A stretch of 64,000 nt of DNA from JAIVJZ01 sp036386515 (GTDB taxonomy: Bacteria > Acidobacteriota > Blastocatellia > Pyrinomonadales > Pyrinomonadaceae), in assembly GCA_036386515.1 (NCBI GenBank), contig DASVVO010000003.1, forward strand, positions 11,670-75,669, read 5' to 3'. Every line of letters begins with the position of its first letter. The first letter of the stretch is position 1. Positions 1 to 8,644 of the stretch are shown one piece after another. The notes beneath the pieces were generated by a model that had not been told where the DNA came from, made no database searches, and worked only from the letters and a program-made list of their open reading frames with translations. The translations under genes were made by a program, and so were the position numbers.

Positions 1-586
1 TCTCGCCGCCGAGCGCGGTGTCCCACGGCGGCCGACGCTTATTCCGAATCGCGCGCACGATGCGGTCGCGCTCCGCGCGGGTGATGAGTTTGTCGCGCAG
101 ACCGCGTTCGGCGTCCTCCGCGTTCGGGTAGCTGAGGCCGAGCGAGAGGTAAAAATTGCTGCGCGCGTTTTTGACGCAAATGTAGAATTCGCCCTCGGGC
201 GTGGCGCGGTCGCCCTGCCGGACTTTATCGTCAAACGGGTTTGCGCCGAGCGCGACTTTGTACGTCCGCACCACCGCCCCGCCCGCGTACAGCAGCAGTT
301 GACGCTTACTTTTCGAGACGACGACCCGCGGGTTGACGAGCGGGAGTTTGAGCGGCGGCGACTGGGGCGGCTCCGTCGTTGTCGGCGCACCGGCCGTCGT
401 CGCTACATCGGCCGTCGTCGGCGCATTGGCCGTCGTCGTCTCGCCCGGCTTCGTCGCCGCGTTCGCGTGGGCTTTGGTTGACATGGAATTTTCGCCCGCC
501 GTCCCGGTCGGACTCCGCCACCCGCCGGACGCGAGGCTCAACGCGACGAGTGCGGCGGCGATCAATTTTTTCATACTCTTGAGCAT
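1..586 (-). CDS. L,D-transpeptidase (YkuD domain), C-terminus cut by window edge
   Basis: The reading frame runs off the left edge, so only about 195 N-terminal residues are visible. It begins with a hydrophobic signal sequence (KKLIAAALVALSLASGG), followed by a Thr/Ala/Pro-rich linker of about 60 residues. From about residue 86 it enters a YkuD-type fold: the strand VVVSKSKRQLLLY, then the family signature QGDRATPEGEFYI, then NFYLSLGLSYPN. The catalytic His and Cys would lie beyond the edge. Such enzymes make 3-3 peptidoglycan cross-links or attach proteins to peptidoglycan in the periplasm. AGGAGG lies 14 nt upstream of the ATG at 586; an in-frame ATG at 574 is an alternative start. The family call is good; activity cannot be judged without the active site. 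Confidence 0.75.
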   Translation of the reverse strand, partial: MLKSMKKLIAAALVALSLASGGWRSPTGTAGENSMSTKAHANAATKPGETTTANAPTTADVATTAGAPTTTEPPQSPPLKLPLVNPRVVVSKSKRQLLLYAGGAVVRTYKVALGANPFDDKVRQGDRATPEGEFYICVKNARSNFYLSLGLSYPNAEDAERGLRDKLITRAERDRIVRAIRNKRRPPWDTALGGE

Positions 587-615
587 GTGGGCGGCGGCGG
601 CCTCCTGCTGCGGCG

Positions 616-2301
616 TCAGTTGGTCAGGAGCCGCCAGTTGTTCGTCGGCTCGGCGGGGACGCGCCGGTTGCGCTCCACCCAATCAATGATCAGTTCGCGA
701 ATCTCCGTGCTCGAACGGTAAACTTCGGGCGCGCCCTTGAACATCGTGTAGCCGCCGCCGCCGTTGACGCGGTAGTTGTTCGTGGCGAGTTTGAGTTTCC
801 GCGCCGGGTCGAGCGGTTGCCCGCGAAAGCGCAAATTTCGGACGCGCGAACCGTGCGGCCGGGTGAGATCGAGATCGTAGGCGACGCCCTCGGCGATGTC
901 GAAATTGTAGGCGGGGATTTTCTCGTCCACGAGTTCGGCGGGCGTGCGCCCCGCCTCGTAAGCGCGGAAATACTTCGCCGAGTGTTCGAGCGCGTCCTTC
1001 AACTGCCGCCCCGTCACCTCGATCACGACGAGCGTGTTCTCATAAATATACAGCCCCGCGATGTCGCGCACCGTCACCGCGCCGCGCGGCAAGCGCGCCT
1101 GCGGGTTGAAACTCGCCACGAGCGAAACGTCGGTGCGCCCGGCGTCCAACTGCACGCGCTGGATCAAATCGAGGATCGCCGTGTCGCGAAAGCGCGCGTC
1201 GGCGGCCGTCAACTCGGCGGGCGATTCGCCGATGATGCGCGCGAGCCAGCTTTGCGTCTCGCGGTCGTAAGGCTCGACGAGATGCGCGATCTCCGCGTCC
1301 GTCTCCGTCCCCTCGCCGACCGCGACGGTGCGCGCGGATTTCGCCACCACGCGCCAACGCCCGCCCTCGACCCTTTCCAGATACACGTCGGCGCGCGCCA
1401 GATGCCGCCCCCAAAAATTCGCCTGCGTGAGCAACACGTTATTGATCACGAGAGACGGCACCTCGCGGTGCGTGTGCCCCATCAGGATGAGATCAACGCC
1501 CGCCACCTCGCGCGCGAGCCGCACGGCCGCGTTCTCCTGCGCCACCTGCCCCGGACTCAGTTCGCCCGAACGCAAGTCCTCTTCGACTCCCATGTGCATC
1601 GCGATGACGACCAGATCGACGCGCTCTTTGTCGCGCAGCACGGCCGTCCACTTGCGCGCCTCCGCGACGGGTTCGCGAAACTCAAGCCCCGCGAAATTCT
1701 CGCGGTTCTCCCAGAAGGGCACGCCCGGCGTCGTCAAGCCCAGGAGGCCGACGCGCACGCCGTTCACTTCCTTGACGACGTAAGGCCGGTAATAAGTGTC
1801 GTTCGTTCCCGCCCGGTAAGTGTTGGCCGAGAGCCACGGGAAATTCGCCTCGCGCCGCGCCTTCTCCAGCACGGAGAGTCCGAAGTTGTACTCGTGGTTG
1901 CCGACGGCGAGCGCGTCGAATTGGAGCGCGTTCATCGCCAGCATCATCGGGTCGGGCGGCGCGTTGTTCTTCTTGTTGTGAAAATATTCGAGCGGCGTGC
2001 CCTGAATCGTGTCGCCCGAATCGAGGAGGAGCGTCCCCGCAGGGTTTTCCCGGCGCGCCTGCCGGATGAGCGTCGCCACCTTCGCCAGGCCGCGCGCATC
2101 CGGCTTGTTCGTGTAGTAGTCGATGGGCAGGAGGTTGCCGTGCAAATCCGTGGTTGACAGAACCGTGATCCACGCACGCTGCGCCGCCGCCACAGCCTCC
2201 GGCGCGCGTTGCGCGGGCGCGAGACCGTGCGCGCACAGCAACGCGAGCAACATCAACACGAGGCAGCGCGGCCGTTTCTTCACGGTTAAGAGTTTCTTCA
2301 T
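616..2301 (-). CDS. CpdB-like 2',3'-cyclic-nucleotide phosphodiesterase / 5'-nucleotidase family protein
   Basis: A secreted metallophosphoesterase of 561 residues. Residues 1-30 form a signal peptide (CLVLMLLALLCAHGLAPA). The calcineurin-like domain shows its metal ligands in order: TTDLHGNLLP (about 50-59), DSGDTIQG (about 94-101), GNHEYNFG (134-141), an AMHMG motif and GHTHREVP. A 5'-nucleotidase C-terminal domain follows, with ATNNYRVNGGGGY near the end, the part that binds the nucleotide. The DYYTNK segment and the overall layout resemble CpdB more than UshA. It probably salvages extracellular nucleotides for phosphate and nucleoside. The open frame extends to 2475, but the ATG at 2301 is chosen because the signal peptide starts there and AAAGGCGAG precedes it. 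Exact substrate is not certain. Confidence 0.88.
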   Translation of the reverse strand: MKKLLTVKKRPRCLVLMLLALLCAHGLAPAQRAPEAVAAAQRAWITVLSTTDLHGNLLPIDYYTNKPDARGLAKVATLIRQARRENPAGTLLLDSGDTIQGTPLEYFHNKKNNAPPDPMMLAMNALQFDALAVGNHEYNFGLSVLEKARREANFPWLSANTYRAGTNDTYYRPYVVKEVNGVRVGLLGLTTPGVPFWENRENFAGLEFREPVAEARKWTAVLRDKERVDLVVIAMHMGVEEDLRSGELSPGQVAQENAAVRLAREVAGVDLILMGHTHREVPSLVINNVLLTQANFWGRHLARADVYLERVEGGRWRVVAKSARTVAVGEGTETDAEIAHLVEPYDRETQSWLARIIGESPAELTAADARFRDTAILDLIQRVQLDAGRTDVSLVASFNPQARLPRGAVTVRDIAGLYIYENTLVVIEVTGRQLKDALEHSAKYFRAYEAGRTPAELVDEKIPAYNFDIAEGVAYDLDLTRPHGSRVRNLRFRGQPLDPARKLKLATNNYRVNGGGGYTMFKGAPEVYRSSTEIRELIIDWVERNRRVPAEPTNNWRLLTN

Positions 2302-2493
2302 CTCGCCTTTGTTTTCCTTTGCGTGCGTTTGCGCCTCCGGCGCGAGACGAATTTTCTCGCAGAGATGCACGGACGCAAAGAAGAATTTACGATTCACTTC
2401 AACTCGCACACCTCGACCGCGCTCAAGCCGCTGACTAATCCTTCGTCTCATTCGGGAGGTCGTTCCAGGTAACACTCCGGCCGCGAAATCCTT

Positions 2494-3678
2494 CTAACGG
2501 GGCACGATCAGTTCTTCTTTGCTGACCACGCTGTCGCCGTCGCCGTTGCTGCTGCGGTCGCTCCGGTCGTTGCGCCCGTCGTCCGTCTCCGTCGTCGCCG
2601 ACGGAGACGGCGCGGTTTGCGACGCGGCGATGGCGGCGGCCTCGCGCGCCATGCTCCGCACGGACAACCCGTGGCGCACCAGCACGGCCACGCCGACGGC
2701 CGTCCAGACGATCACGCGCGCCTTGCGAATGATGGCGAGCGTGACGCCGACGGTCGTCCCGAATTTCAAGACCTTGGTGAACAGCCCAGTGCCCGCTTCG
2801 TCAACCCCGACGCGCATCGGCACGAACTTGAAAATTACGTTGATGACGCGGTTGACGGATTCGAGGACGAAGGCGGCGAGCGCGAGTTCGGCGAAGGCGG
2901 GCGGTTGTTCGAGGATGAAGTAGAGCGTGGCGTAAACTTCGGCCACGCCCGCGAGGTGAAAGCAGCCTTCGAGCGCGAGGATGGGGATGAAGCGGGCGCG
3001 ATTGTTTTCGTAAAACCCGTAGATGCGCGCTTCGACGGCGCGCACGCGCTCGCCCCGCGCCGCGACGAACGCGCGCCCCACGCCCCGCCGCTCCAACGCT
3101 TCGAGCGCGCCGCTCACCAAACGCCACTGCCGCCGCACCACCTGGTAGCCGGTGAAAACCACCGCCACCACCACGACGAGCGTCGCGTAACTGGCGAATC
3201 GCAGTTTGGAGTTGAGCGGGAAACTCAGCAGCAGCGCGACCGTGCCCGCGAAGATGAACAGCGCGACCGAGAGCATGTAAAAGAGGTTCTCGACGGCGAG
3301 CGCGGAGATGCTCGCCACGACGGGCACGCGGTCGCGCACGAAGGCGGCCTTGGCCGGTTCGCTCACCATCATGCCGAGCGGCGTCAGGCTGCCGAGCGCG
3401 TCGCCCGCGAGATAAGCCTTGAGCGCGTCGCGCACGCGCAAACGCACGCCGCCCTCGAAGCAGCGCGTCCATGCGACGGCGCGCACGAGCGGGCGCATGG
3501 CCGAGATGAGGAGCACGACGACGAAGCCCGCGCCCAGTTGCGCGATGTTCTGCCAGATGCTCTGCGGCCCGGCCTTCCACACGTAATAGGCAAAGAGCGC
3601 GAGGCCGCCCACGGCGAAGATGATCCCCGCCAGCCTGCCGGACGCGCCGCCTCGTTCCGCCTGCCTGCTCTCGCTCAT
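2494..3678 (-). CDS. flippase-like / lysylphosphatidylglycerol synthase TM-domain family membrane protein
   Basis: 394 residues with about eight hydrophobic segments, beginning with GIIFAVGGLALFAYYVW. The layout matches the UPF0104 / LPG_synthase_TM family (AglD-like): a conserved GDALGSLTPLGMMVSEPAKA stretch after TM3 and an acidic-plus-glycine MRVGVDEAGTG region before the last helices. The tail (about 60 residues) is Ser/Asp/Arg-rich and probably cytoplasmic. Members move or modify lipids or lipid-linked sugars; there is no aminoacyl-transferase domain here, so this is not a full MprF. No neighbour points to a substrate. It is divergent from the acyl-CoA dehydrogenase gene to its right. 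Confidence 0.8.
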   Translation of the reverse strand: MSESRQAERGGASGRLAGIIFAVGGLALFAYYVWKAGPQSIWQNIAQLGAGFVVVLLISAMRPLVRAVAWTRCFEGGVRLRVRDALKAYLAGDALGSLTPLGMMVSEPAKAAFVRDRVPVVASISALAVENLFYMLSVALFIFAGTVALLLSFPLNSKLRFASYATLVVVVAVVFTGYQVVRRQWRLVSGALEALERRGVGRAFVAARGERVRAVEARIYGFYENNRARFIPILALEGCFHLAGVAEVYATLYFILEQPPAFAELALAAFVLESVNRVINVIFKFVPMRVGVDEAGTGLFTKVLKFGTTVGVTLAIIRKARVIVWTAVGVAVLVRHGLSVRSMAREAAAIAASQTAPSPSATTETDDGRNDRSDRSSNGDGDSVVSKEELIVPR

Positions 3679-3975
3679 GCCGCTTGTTCCGTTAAAGTCG
3701 AGAATGTCGCCTCGCGCCGCGAAGCCTGCCGCCAGTGTAGTGCATGCGTGGGACTTAGCAAGATACGTTATTGCGTCGCCGGTCTCAACCGCCGCCCGTG
3801 CGCGCGATCAGGCGTCTCACGTCTTTCGCCCTTCCCGCCCACAGCAACTCTCGCGCCACCCCCCGCCGCGAGCGACGCCGCCCGGCCGAAACCGCCATCT
3901 CCGCCCGCGCGCTACCCGACCGGGCGTGTCCCGCCCGTGTCGTAAAAATGCGACAGGCGAAAGGAACGGAAGAAA

Positions 3976-4056
3976 GTCAGACGTGAATCGTCAATCGTGA
4001 ACGGATAAAACCCCGTCTTTTCTTTCTCGATTCACGTTTGACGATTCACGTCTGAC
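3976..4056. repeat. heptamer-armed intergenic hairpin (GTSARWC unit)
   Basis: Arms at 3976-4001 and 4031-4056 are inverted copies matching at 25 of 26 positions, with a 29-nt loop. Each arm reads as 7-nt units GTCAGAC, GTGAATC, GTCAATC, GTGAA. It lies in the 484-nt gap between divergent genes. Nothing else is visible in 3679-3975 except GC-rich sequence without a credible gene. Confidence 0.85.
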
Positions 4057-4080
4057 GGTCTCCACAGGTTGACCGGAGGC

Positions 4081-4110
4081 TTATTGATCGGCGATGCTTA
4101 CGGTTACAAT
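4081..4110 (+). promoter_or_regulatory. putative sigma-70-type promoter for the acyl-CoA dehydrogenase
   Basis: TTATTG (4081-4086), an 18-nt spacer and TACAAT (4105-4110) lie about 50 nt upstream of the start codon at 4163. The -10 match is good; the -35 is weak. Confidence 0.45.
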
Positions 4111-4162
4111 CTGTCTGCCATAAAATTTGAATCTTAATACCGACGAAGGTCTGTGGAGAGCG

Positions 4163-5356
4163 ATGAGCAAAGCAGCAACCGAACTTTTGAGCGGCACGCC
4201 CTTAACCGTCTATTCCGAAGACGAAAACATGTTTCGCGCCAGCGTGCGCGAGTTCGCCGAGGGCGAGATCAAGCCCCGCCGCGAAGCGATGGACGAGCAC
4301 GCCAAAATGGATGCTTCGATCATCAAACACCTGTTCGACCTCGGCCTGATGAGCATCGAGACGCCCGAAGAGTATGGCGGCGCGGGCGCGTCGTTCTTCT
4401 CGGCCATCATCGGAGTGGAAGAACTCTCGCGCGTAGACCCTAGCGTCGGCGTCCTGATGGACGTGCAGAACACGCTCGTCAACAACGCCCTCATCCGCTG
4501 GGGCAACGTCGAGCAGAAGAAGAAGTATCTGCCGCAACTCGCCGAAAACAAGATCGGCGCGTACTGCCTGAGCGAAGCCAGTTCCGGCTCCGACGCCTTC
4601 GCCATGCAGACCAAAGCGGTCGAGCAGGGCGACCATTATCTGCTGAACGGCCAGAAACTCTGGATCACGAACGGCATCGAAGCGGAAATCTTCGTCGTCT
4701 TCGCCAACGCCAAACCGGAAGAGGGTTATCGCGGCGTCACCGCCTTCATCGTCGAGAAAGGTTTTGAAGGGATCAGCGTCGGCAAGAAGGAGAACAAACT
4801 CGGCATCCGCGCCTCTTCCACCACCGAGATCATCTTCGACAACTGCCGCGTGCCGAAAGAGAATCTCCTCGGCGAATTCGGCAAGGGCTACAAAGTTTCC
4901 ATCGAGACTTTGAACGAAGGGCGCATCGGCATCGGTGCGCAGATGATCGGCCTCGCGCGCGGCGCGCTCGAAGCCGCGCTCGCCTACACGTCGGAGCGGC
5001 AGCAGTTCGGCCGCGCCATCAACCAATTTCAGGGCGTGCAGTTCCAACTCGCCGAACTCGCCACGGAACTCGAAGCCGCGCGCCTGCTCGTCTATAACGC
5101 CGCGCGCCTGAAAGACGCCGGCCTCCCCTTCGTCAAAGAGGCCGCGATGGCGAAACTCTACTCGTCGCGCGCCGCCGAAACCATCGCCTCGAAAGCCATC
5201 GAACTCTACGGCGGCTACGGCTTCGTCAAAGACTACCCGGTCGAAAAATTCTGGCGCGACTCGAAGATCGGCGCGATCTACGAGGGCACGTCCAACATGC
5301 AACTGCAAACCATCGCCAAGCTGATGATCGAGAACCGGCAGCCGAAAGTACAGTAG
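4163..5356 (+). CDS. short/branched-chain acyl-CoA dehydrogenase
   Basis: A flavoenzyme of 397 residues, the usual length for the family. It oxidises an acyl-CoA to the 2,3-enoyl-CoA and passes electrons to ETF. FAD and substrate motifs are intact: YCLSEASSGSDAFAMQTKA, LWITNG, RQQFGRAINQFQGVQFQLAE and YGGYGFVKDYPVEKFWRD. The catalytic Glu is in AIYEGTSNMQ near the C-terminus. The middle region (NKLGIRASSTTEI, SLNEGRIGI-type) resembles the mammalian ACADSB type, which acts on 2-methylbutyryl- or isobutyryl-CoA. The fused 2-oxoisovalerate dehydrogenase E1 two genes downstream makes that substrate range likely. The frame opens at a TTG (4127), but ATG 4163 has GGAGAG at good spacing and starts where the family starts. 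Confidence 0.93.
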   Translation: MSKAATELLSGTPLTVYSEDENMFRASVREFAEGEIKPRREAMDEHAKMDASIIKHLFDLGLMSIETPEEYGGAGASFFSAIIGVEELSRVDPSVGVLMDVQNTLVNNALIRWGNVEQKKKYLPQLAENKIGAYCLSEASSGSDAFAMQTKAVEQGDHYLLNGQKLWITNGIEAEIFVVFANAKPEEGYRGVTAFIVEKGFEGISVGKKENKLGIRASSTTEIIFDNCRVPKENLLGEFGKGYKVSIETLNEGRIGIGAQMIGLARGALEAALAYTSERQQFGRAINQFQGVQFQLAELATELEAARLLVYNAARLKDAGLPFVKEAAMAKLYSSRAAETIASKAIELYGGYGFVKDYPVEKFWRDSKIGAIYEGTSNMQLQTIAKLMIENRQPKVQ

Positions 5357-5362
5357 GAGAAC

Positions 5363-5445
5363 AGTGACAAGTGACAGGTGACGGGCGACAGGTTAAAAAC
5401 AGAACCTGTCTTCAACCTGTCACCCGTCACCCGTCACCTGTCACT
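5363..5445. repeat. heptamer-armed intergenic hairpin (GTGACRG unit)
   Basis: Arms 5363-5394 and 5414-5445 are inverted copies with 3 mismatches in 32. Units are GTGACAA, GTGACAG, GTGACGG, GCGACAG. The 19-nt loop is A-rich (AAAAACAGAACC). It fills the whole gap between the dehydrogenase stop and the ATG at 5452, so the TPR gene has no normal leader and would be translated just after a stable stem. Confidence 0.9.
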
Positions 5446-5451
5446 TAACTT

Positions 5452-5769
5452 ATGTCTTCACGCATAGAAGTCTTCGAGCAGATGCTTGAGAGCGACCCCG
5501 ACAATACGTTGGTGTTGTTCGGCCTGGCGAAAGAGTATGAGAAAGCGGGGCGGCACGCGGAGACCATCGCCGCCCTCACGAAGTATCTCCAACTCTTCAA
5601 CGACGAGGGCAACGCTTACGGCATGCTCGCACAGGCGCACGAACGCCTCGGCAACCGCGACGCCGCCCGCGCCGCCTATGTGCGCGGCATCGAAGTCGCC
5701 ACCGCCCACGGCCACCCCTCCATGGCCGAAGATTACCGGATGACGCTTGAGAACGATTACGAGGACTAG
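5452..5769 (+). CDS. small tetratricopeptide-repeat protein
   Basis: 105 residues forming about two and a half TPR units (LVLFGLAKEYEKAGRHAETIAALTKYL region, then AYGMLAQAHERLGNRDAARAAY). There is no signal peptide, so it is cytoplasmic. TPR proteins are protein-protein adaptors; its place between two branched-chain catabolic enzymes suggests it belongs to that operon, but nothing in the sequence gives a partner. No clear Shine-Dalgarno sequence precedes the ATG, because the heptamer hairpin ends seven bases upstream. Confidence 0.82.
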   Translation: MSSRIEVFEQMLESDPDNTLVLFGLAKEYEKAGRHAETIAALTKYLQLFNDEGNAYGMLAQAHERLGNRDAARAAYVRGIEVATAHGHPSMAEDYRMTLENDYED

Positions 5770-5796
5770 AGTTAAACGAAGACGGGAAGCGAAGTG

Positions 5797-5991
5797 ATGG
5801 AAGAGCTAATCTTTCTCGTTGAGGACGCGCCTGAAGGCGGCTATACCGCACGCGCGCTAGGCGTCTCAATCTTCACACAGGCCGATGATCTGAATAGTTT
5901 GCGCGAGATGGTACGCGATGCTGTGCGTTGTCATTTTGATGAAGGACAGACACGGCGCATCAGGATTAGGCGGGATGAGTTGTTCGAGTAG
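5797..5991 (+). CDS. HicB-fold small protein of the branched-chain dehydrogenase cluster
   Basis: 64 residues. The pattern EELIFLVEDAPEGGYTARAL, then a helix (SLREMVRDAVRCHFDEG) and a short final strand (RIRIRRDEL), matches the partial-RNase-H HicB-like fold. No HicA toxin gene is next to it, and it has no C-terminal DNA-binding extension, so it does not look like a normal HicAB antitoxin. It lies 39 nt upstream of the E1 gene. As I recall, small proteins of this type are often annotated as 2-oxoisovalerate dehydrogenase only because of that neighbourhood. ATG 5797 is preferred over GTG 5794 for spacing from GGGAAG. Function unknown. Confidence 0.78.
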   Translation: MEELIFLVEDAPEGGYTARALGVSIFTQADDLNSLREMVRDAVRCHFDEGQTRRIRIRRDELFE

Positions 5992-6030
5992 ATTAAATTC
6001 TGACTATTAGAAGCAGGAGTAGTAAAAATC

Positions 6031-8148
6031 ATGGCGACCGAATTGAAGGCGCGTGAGTATCGCGGGCTGGAGCGAGGGCAGATGCTCGCGATCTACCGGA
6101 CGATGTACATGTCGCGGCGCGTTGACGACAAAGAGATTCAACTCAAGGGTCAGAACAAAATCTTTTTCCAGATCAGCGGCGCGGGGCACGAGGCCGTGTT
6201 GACGGCCGCCGCGATGGCTCTGCGTCCCGGCTACGATTGGTTCTACCCCTACTACCGCGACCGCGCGCTCTGCCTGCAACTCGGCATGACGCCGCTCGAA
6301 CAACTGCTCTCGGCCGTCGGCGCGGAGGCCGACCCCAACTCGCACGGCCGCCAGATGCCCTCGCACTGGGGGCATAAGAAACTCAACATCGTTTCGCAAT
6401 CCTCGCCCACGGGCACGCAGTTCTTGCAGGCGGTCGGCTGCGCGGAGGCGGGCTATCGCGTCGGGTTGATCGAGGAGTTGAAGGGGCGCGTCGAGGATTT
6501 TCACGCGGACGAAGTGGTCTACGTTTCGACCGGCGACGGCACGACCAGCCAGGGCGAATTCTGGGAGGCTCTGAACACGGCGAGCAACTTGAAACTGCCC
6601 GTGCTGTTCCTCGTCGAAGATAACGGCTACGCGATCAGCGTGCCCGTCGAGGTGCAGACGGCGGGCGGCGACGTGTCGCGCCTCGTCGCGGGCTTTCCCG
6701 ATCTCTACTTGCAGAAGTGCGATGGCACCGACCCGGTCGAATCGCTTGAGACCTTGCAGCGCGCCGTCGAATACTGTCGCGCCCGGCGCGGCCCCGCGCT
6801 CGTCCACGCGAAAGTGATCCGCCCCTATTCGCACTCGCTCTCCGACGACGAAAAACTCTATCGCCCCGACGAGGAACGCACCTCCGATGCGGAACGCGAC
6901 CCCGTCAAACGCTTCGGCGCGCTTTTGGTCGAAGAAGGCTTCGTCACGCAGGAAGAGTTGCAGAAGTTGAAAGACGAGGTTGACGCCATCGTCGGCGAGG
7001 CGGCGGACATCGCGCTCCAGAGTCCGCAGCCCGCGCCCGAGACGGCCACGCAATTCGTCTATTCGCCCGACGTTGATCCCACCTCAGCGGAGTTCGACAC
7101 GGAGGCGGGCGCGGAAGTTTCAGGCAACGCGGGCACGATGGTTGACAACATCAACCGCTGCCTGCACGAAGAGATGGCGCGCGACCCCCGCATCGTCGTC
7201 TTCGGCGAGGACGTGGCCGACGTGTCGCGCGAAGAGAATCTGGGCAAGGTGAAGGGCAAGGGCGGCGTCTTCAAAGTGACGGCCAACTTGCAGCGCAACT
7301 TCGGCTCGGCGCGCGTCTTCAACTCGCCCCTGGCCGAGGCCAACATCGTCGGCCGCGCCATCGGCATGGCGACCAGGGGGCTGAAGCCCGTCGTCGAGAT
7401 ACAGTTCTTCGACTACATCTGGCCTGCCTATCACCAGATCAGAAACGAACTCGCGCTGATGCGCTGGCGTTCCGCCAACGACTTCAAAGCGCCCATCGTC
7501 ATCCGCTGCCCCGTCGGCGGCTATCTCAAGGGCGGCGCGGTTTATCACTCGCAATCGGGCGACACGCTTTTCACGCACATCCCCGGCCTGCGCGTCGTCT
7601 ATCCCTCGAACGCGCTCGACGCCAACGGACTCCTGCGCACGGCCATTCGCTCGGACGACCCCGTGCTCTTTCTCGAACACAAACACCTCTATCGTCAGGC
7701 CTACAACAAATCGCAGTATCCGCCCGACAACTTCCTGATCCCCTTCGGCAAGGCCAGAACAGTGCGCGAGGGAACCGATCTCTCGATCATCACCTATGGC
7801 GCGCTCGTCCAACGCTCCGTCGTCGCCGCCAAGCAGGCCGAAGCGCAAGGAGTGAGCGTCGAGATCATAGACCTCCGCACGCTCGCGCCCTACGACTGGG
7901 AGACCATCGCCGCGACCGTGAAGAAAACCAACCGCGTCATCGTCGCCCACGAAGACACGCGCACGCACGGCTTCGGCGCGGAAGTCGCCGCGCGCATCGG
8001 CGACGAGTTGTTCGAGTATCTGGACGCGCCCGTGCGCCGCGTCGCCGCCCTCGACACCTTCGTCGCCTACGCGCCCCAACTCGAAGACGCCATTCTCCCC
8101 CAACCCGACGACGTGCTCCGCGCCATCACCGAACTCAAAGCCTACTGA
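6031..8148 (+). CDS. 2-oxoisovalerate dehydrogenase E1, fused alpha and beta subunits
   Basis: 705 residues. This is the thiamine-diphosphate decarboxylase component of the branched-chain 2-oxoacid dehydrogenase complex. The alpha half (about 1-335) has the ThDP motif GDGTTSQGEFWEALN followed by VEDNGYAIS. After an Ala/Pro/Glu linker the beta half (about 370-705) shows FGEDVADVSREE, NSPLAEANIVGRAIGMA, EIQFFDYIWPAYHQI, RCPVGGY and a C-terminal transketolase domain (ITYGALVQRSV, EIIDLRTLAPYDWETI). Alpha and beta are separate genes in many bacteria; the single-chain form is known in Bacteroidetes and Acidobacteria. GGAG precedes the ATG. E2 and E3 genes are not in the window. With the acyl-CoA dehydrogenase it supplies two consecutive steps of Val/Leu/Ile breakdown. 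Confidence 0.93.
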   Translation: MATELKAREYRGLERGQMLAIYRTMYMSRRVDDKEIQLKGQNKIFFQISGAGHEAVLTAAAMALRPGYDWFYPYYRDRALCLQLGMTPLEQLLSAVGAEADPNSHGRQMPSHWGHKKLNIVSQSSPTGTQFLQAVGCAEAGYRVGLIEELKGRVEDFHADEVVYVSTGDGTTSQGEFWEALNTASNLKLPVLFLVEDNGYAISVPVEVQTAGGDVSRLVAGFPDLYLQKCDGTDPVESLETLQRAVEYCRARRGPALVHAKVIRPYSHSLSDDEKLYRPDEERTSDAERDPVKRFGALLVEEGFVTQEELQKLKDEVDAIVGEAADIALQSPQPAPETATQFVYSPDVDPTSAEFDTEAGAEVSGNAGTMVDNINRCLHEEMARDPRIVVFGEDVADVSREENLGKVKGKGGVFKVTANLQRNFGSARVFNSPLAEANIVGRAIGMATRGLKPVVEIQFFDYIWPAYHQIRNELALMRWRSANDFKAPIVIRCPVGGYLKGGAVYHSQSGDTLFTHIPGLRVVYPSNALDANGLLRTAIRSDDPVLFLEHKHLYRQAYNKSQYPPDNFLIPFGKARTVREGTDLSIITYGALVQRSVVAAKQAEAQGVSVEIIDLRTLAPYDWETIAATVKKTNRVIVAHEDTRTHGFGAEVAARIGDELFEYLDAPVRRVAALDTFVAYAPQLEDAILPQPDDVLRAITELKAY

Positions 8149-8174
8149 CGGCGCGCGCCATCTCTCAACCCGGC

Positions 8175-8210
8175 AAAGGCGGTCGCACCTCGCGGCCGTC
8201 TTTTCTTTTC
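8175..8210 (+). terminator. intrinsic terminator after E1
   Basis: A 9-bp stem (8178-8186 with 8192-8200, two GU pairs) is followed by TTTTCTTTT. It lies 30 nt past the E1 stop. Confidence 0.75.
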
Positions 8211-8345
8211 CTCTATCGCCGGTTGCGTATATCCGGTTGCGAATTCGCGAACGGCTGGACGGTCAACCAATTCATCCGCCACGACTCAGACCGGGAGCGT
8301 CGCGGGAGGCGTCGAGAAACAGAAACGCGCGCTGGGCACGGCAAG

Positions 8346-8430
8346 GTGCGGGGCAGAGTGCTCTACAACGGCACGCCGGTTGAGAATATCGAAGTCAAGT
8401 TGTGCGAAAAGTTCAGCCGGTTTCCCGGCG
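8346..8430 (+). pseudogene. remnant of a carboxypeptidase-regulatory-like domain gene
   Basis: Within an otherwise gene-free gap (8211-8644), a short stretch translates to VRGRVLYNGTPVENIEVKLC followed by EKFSRFPGG. This is the typical opening of the carboxypeptidase-regulatory-like (Cna-B-like) beta-sandwich found in many acidobacterial exported proteins. The frame then leaves the domain pattern after about 30 residues and stops at 8480. Sequence upstream (8223-8340) gives no signal peptide. It looks like a decayed fragment, not a working gene. Low to moderate confidence because only one strand-turn-strand block is visible. Confidence 0.4.
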
Positions 8431-8644
8431 GAGCGCAATTTCGCCCGTTTAACCGTTTGTCATACACGCCTGTACTGTAACGTTTCGCTGTGGCAAACGT
8501 TTTTCCGGCCTTTATATCCATTTTTTCGGAAGGAAACGGCGTGCGGGGCGCGGCATGACGGTTGCCACTCGTAGTTCAAGTGATTCCCCATTTCAAACTT
8601 CCTCCCCCTTGTCTACAACTTAAAATTCGGAGGAGAATTCCAAC

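Noticed and set aside
2311..2390. Degenerate inverted repeat (CCTTTGCGTGCG against CGCACGGACGCAAAG-like) before the CpdB-like gene
   Set aside because: Several mismatches and no clear 7-nt period. It might be a decayed hairpin but is too weak to list as a member.
5363..5445. Tandem 7-mers considered as a CRISPR-like array
   Set aside because: There are no spacers; repeats are contiguous, short and followed by an inverted copy. No cas gene is present.
5797..5991. HicAB toxin-antitoxin system
   Set aside because: No HicA-like gene lies on either side and the HicB-like protein lacks a DNA-binding extension.
8223..8480. 85-codon frame as a full gene
   Set aside because: No ribosome site or signal peptide; only a 30-residue block matches a known domain, so it is listed as a remnant.
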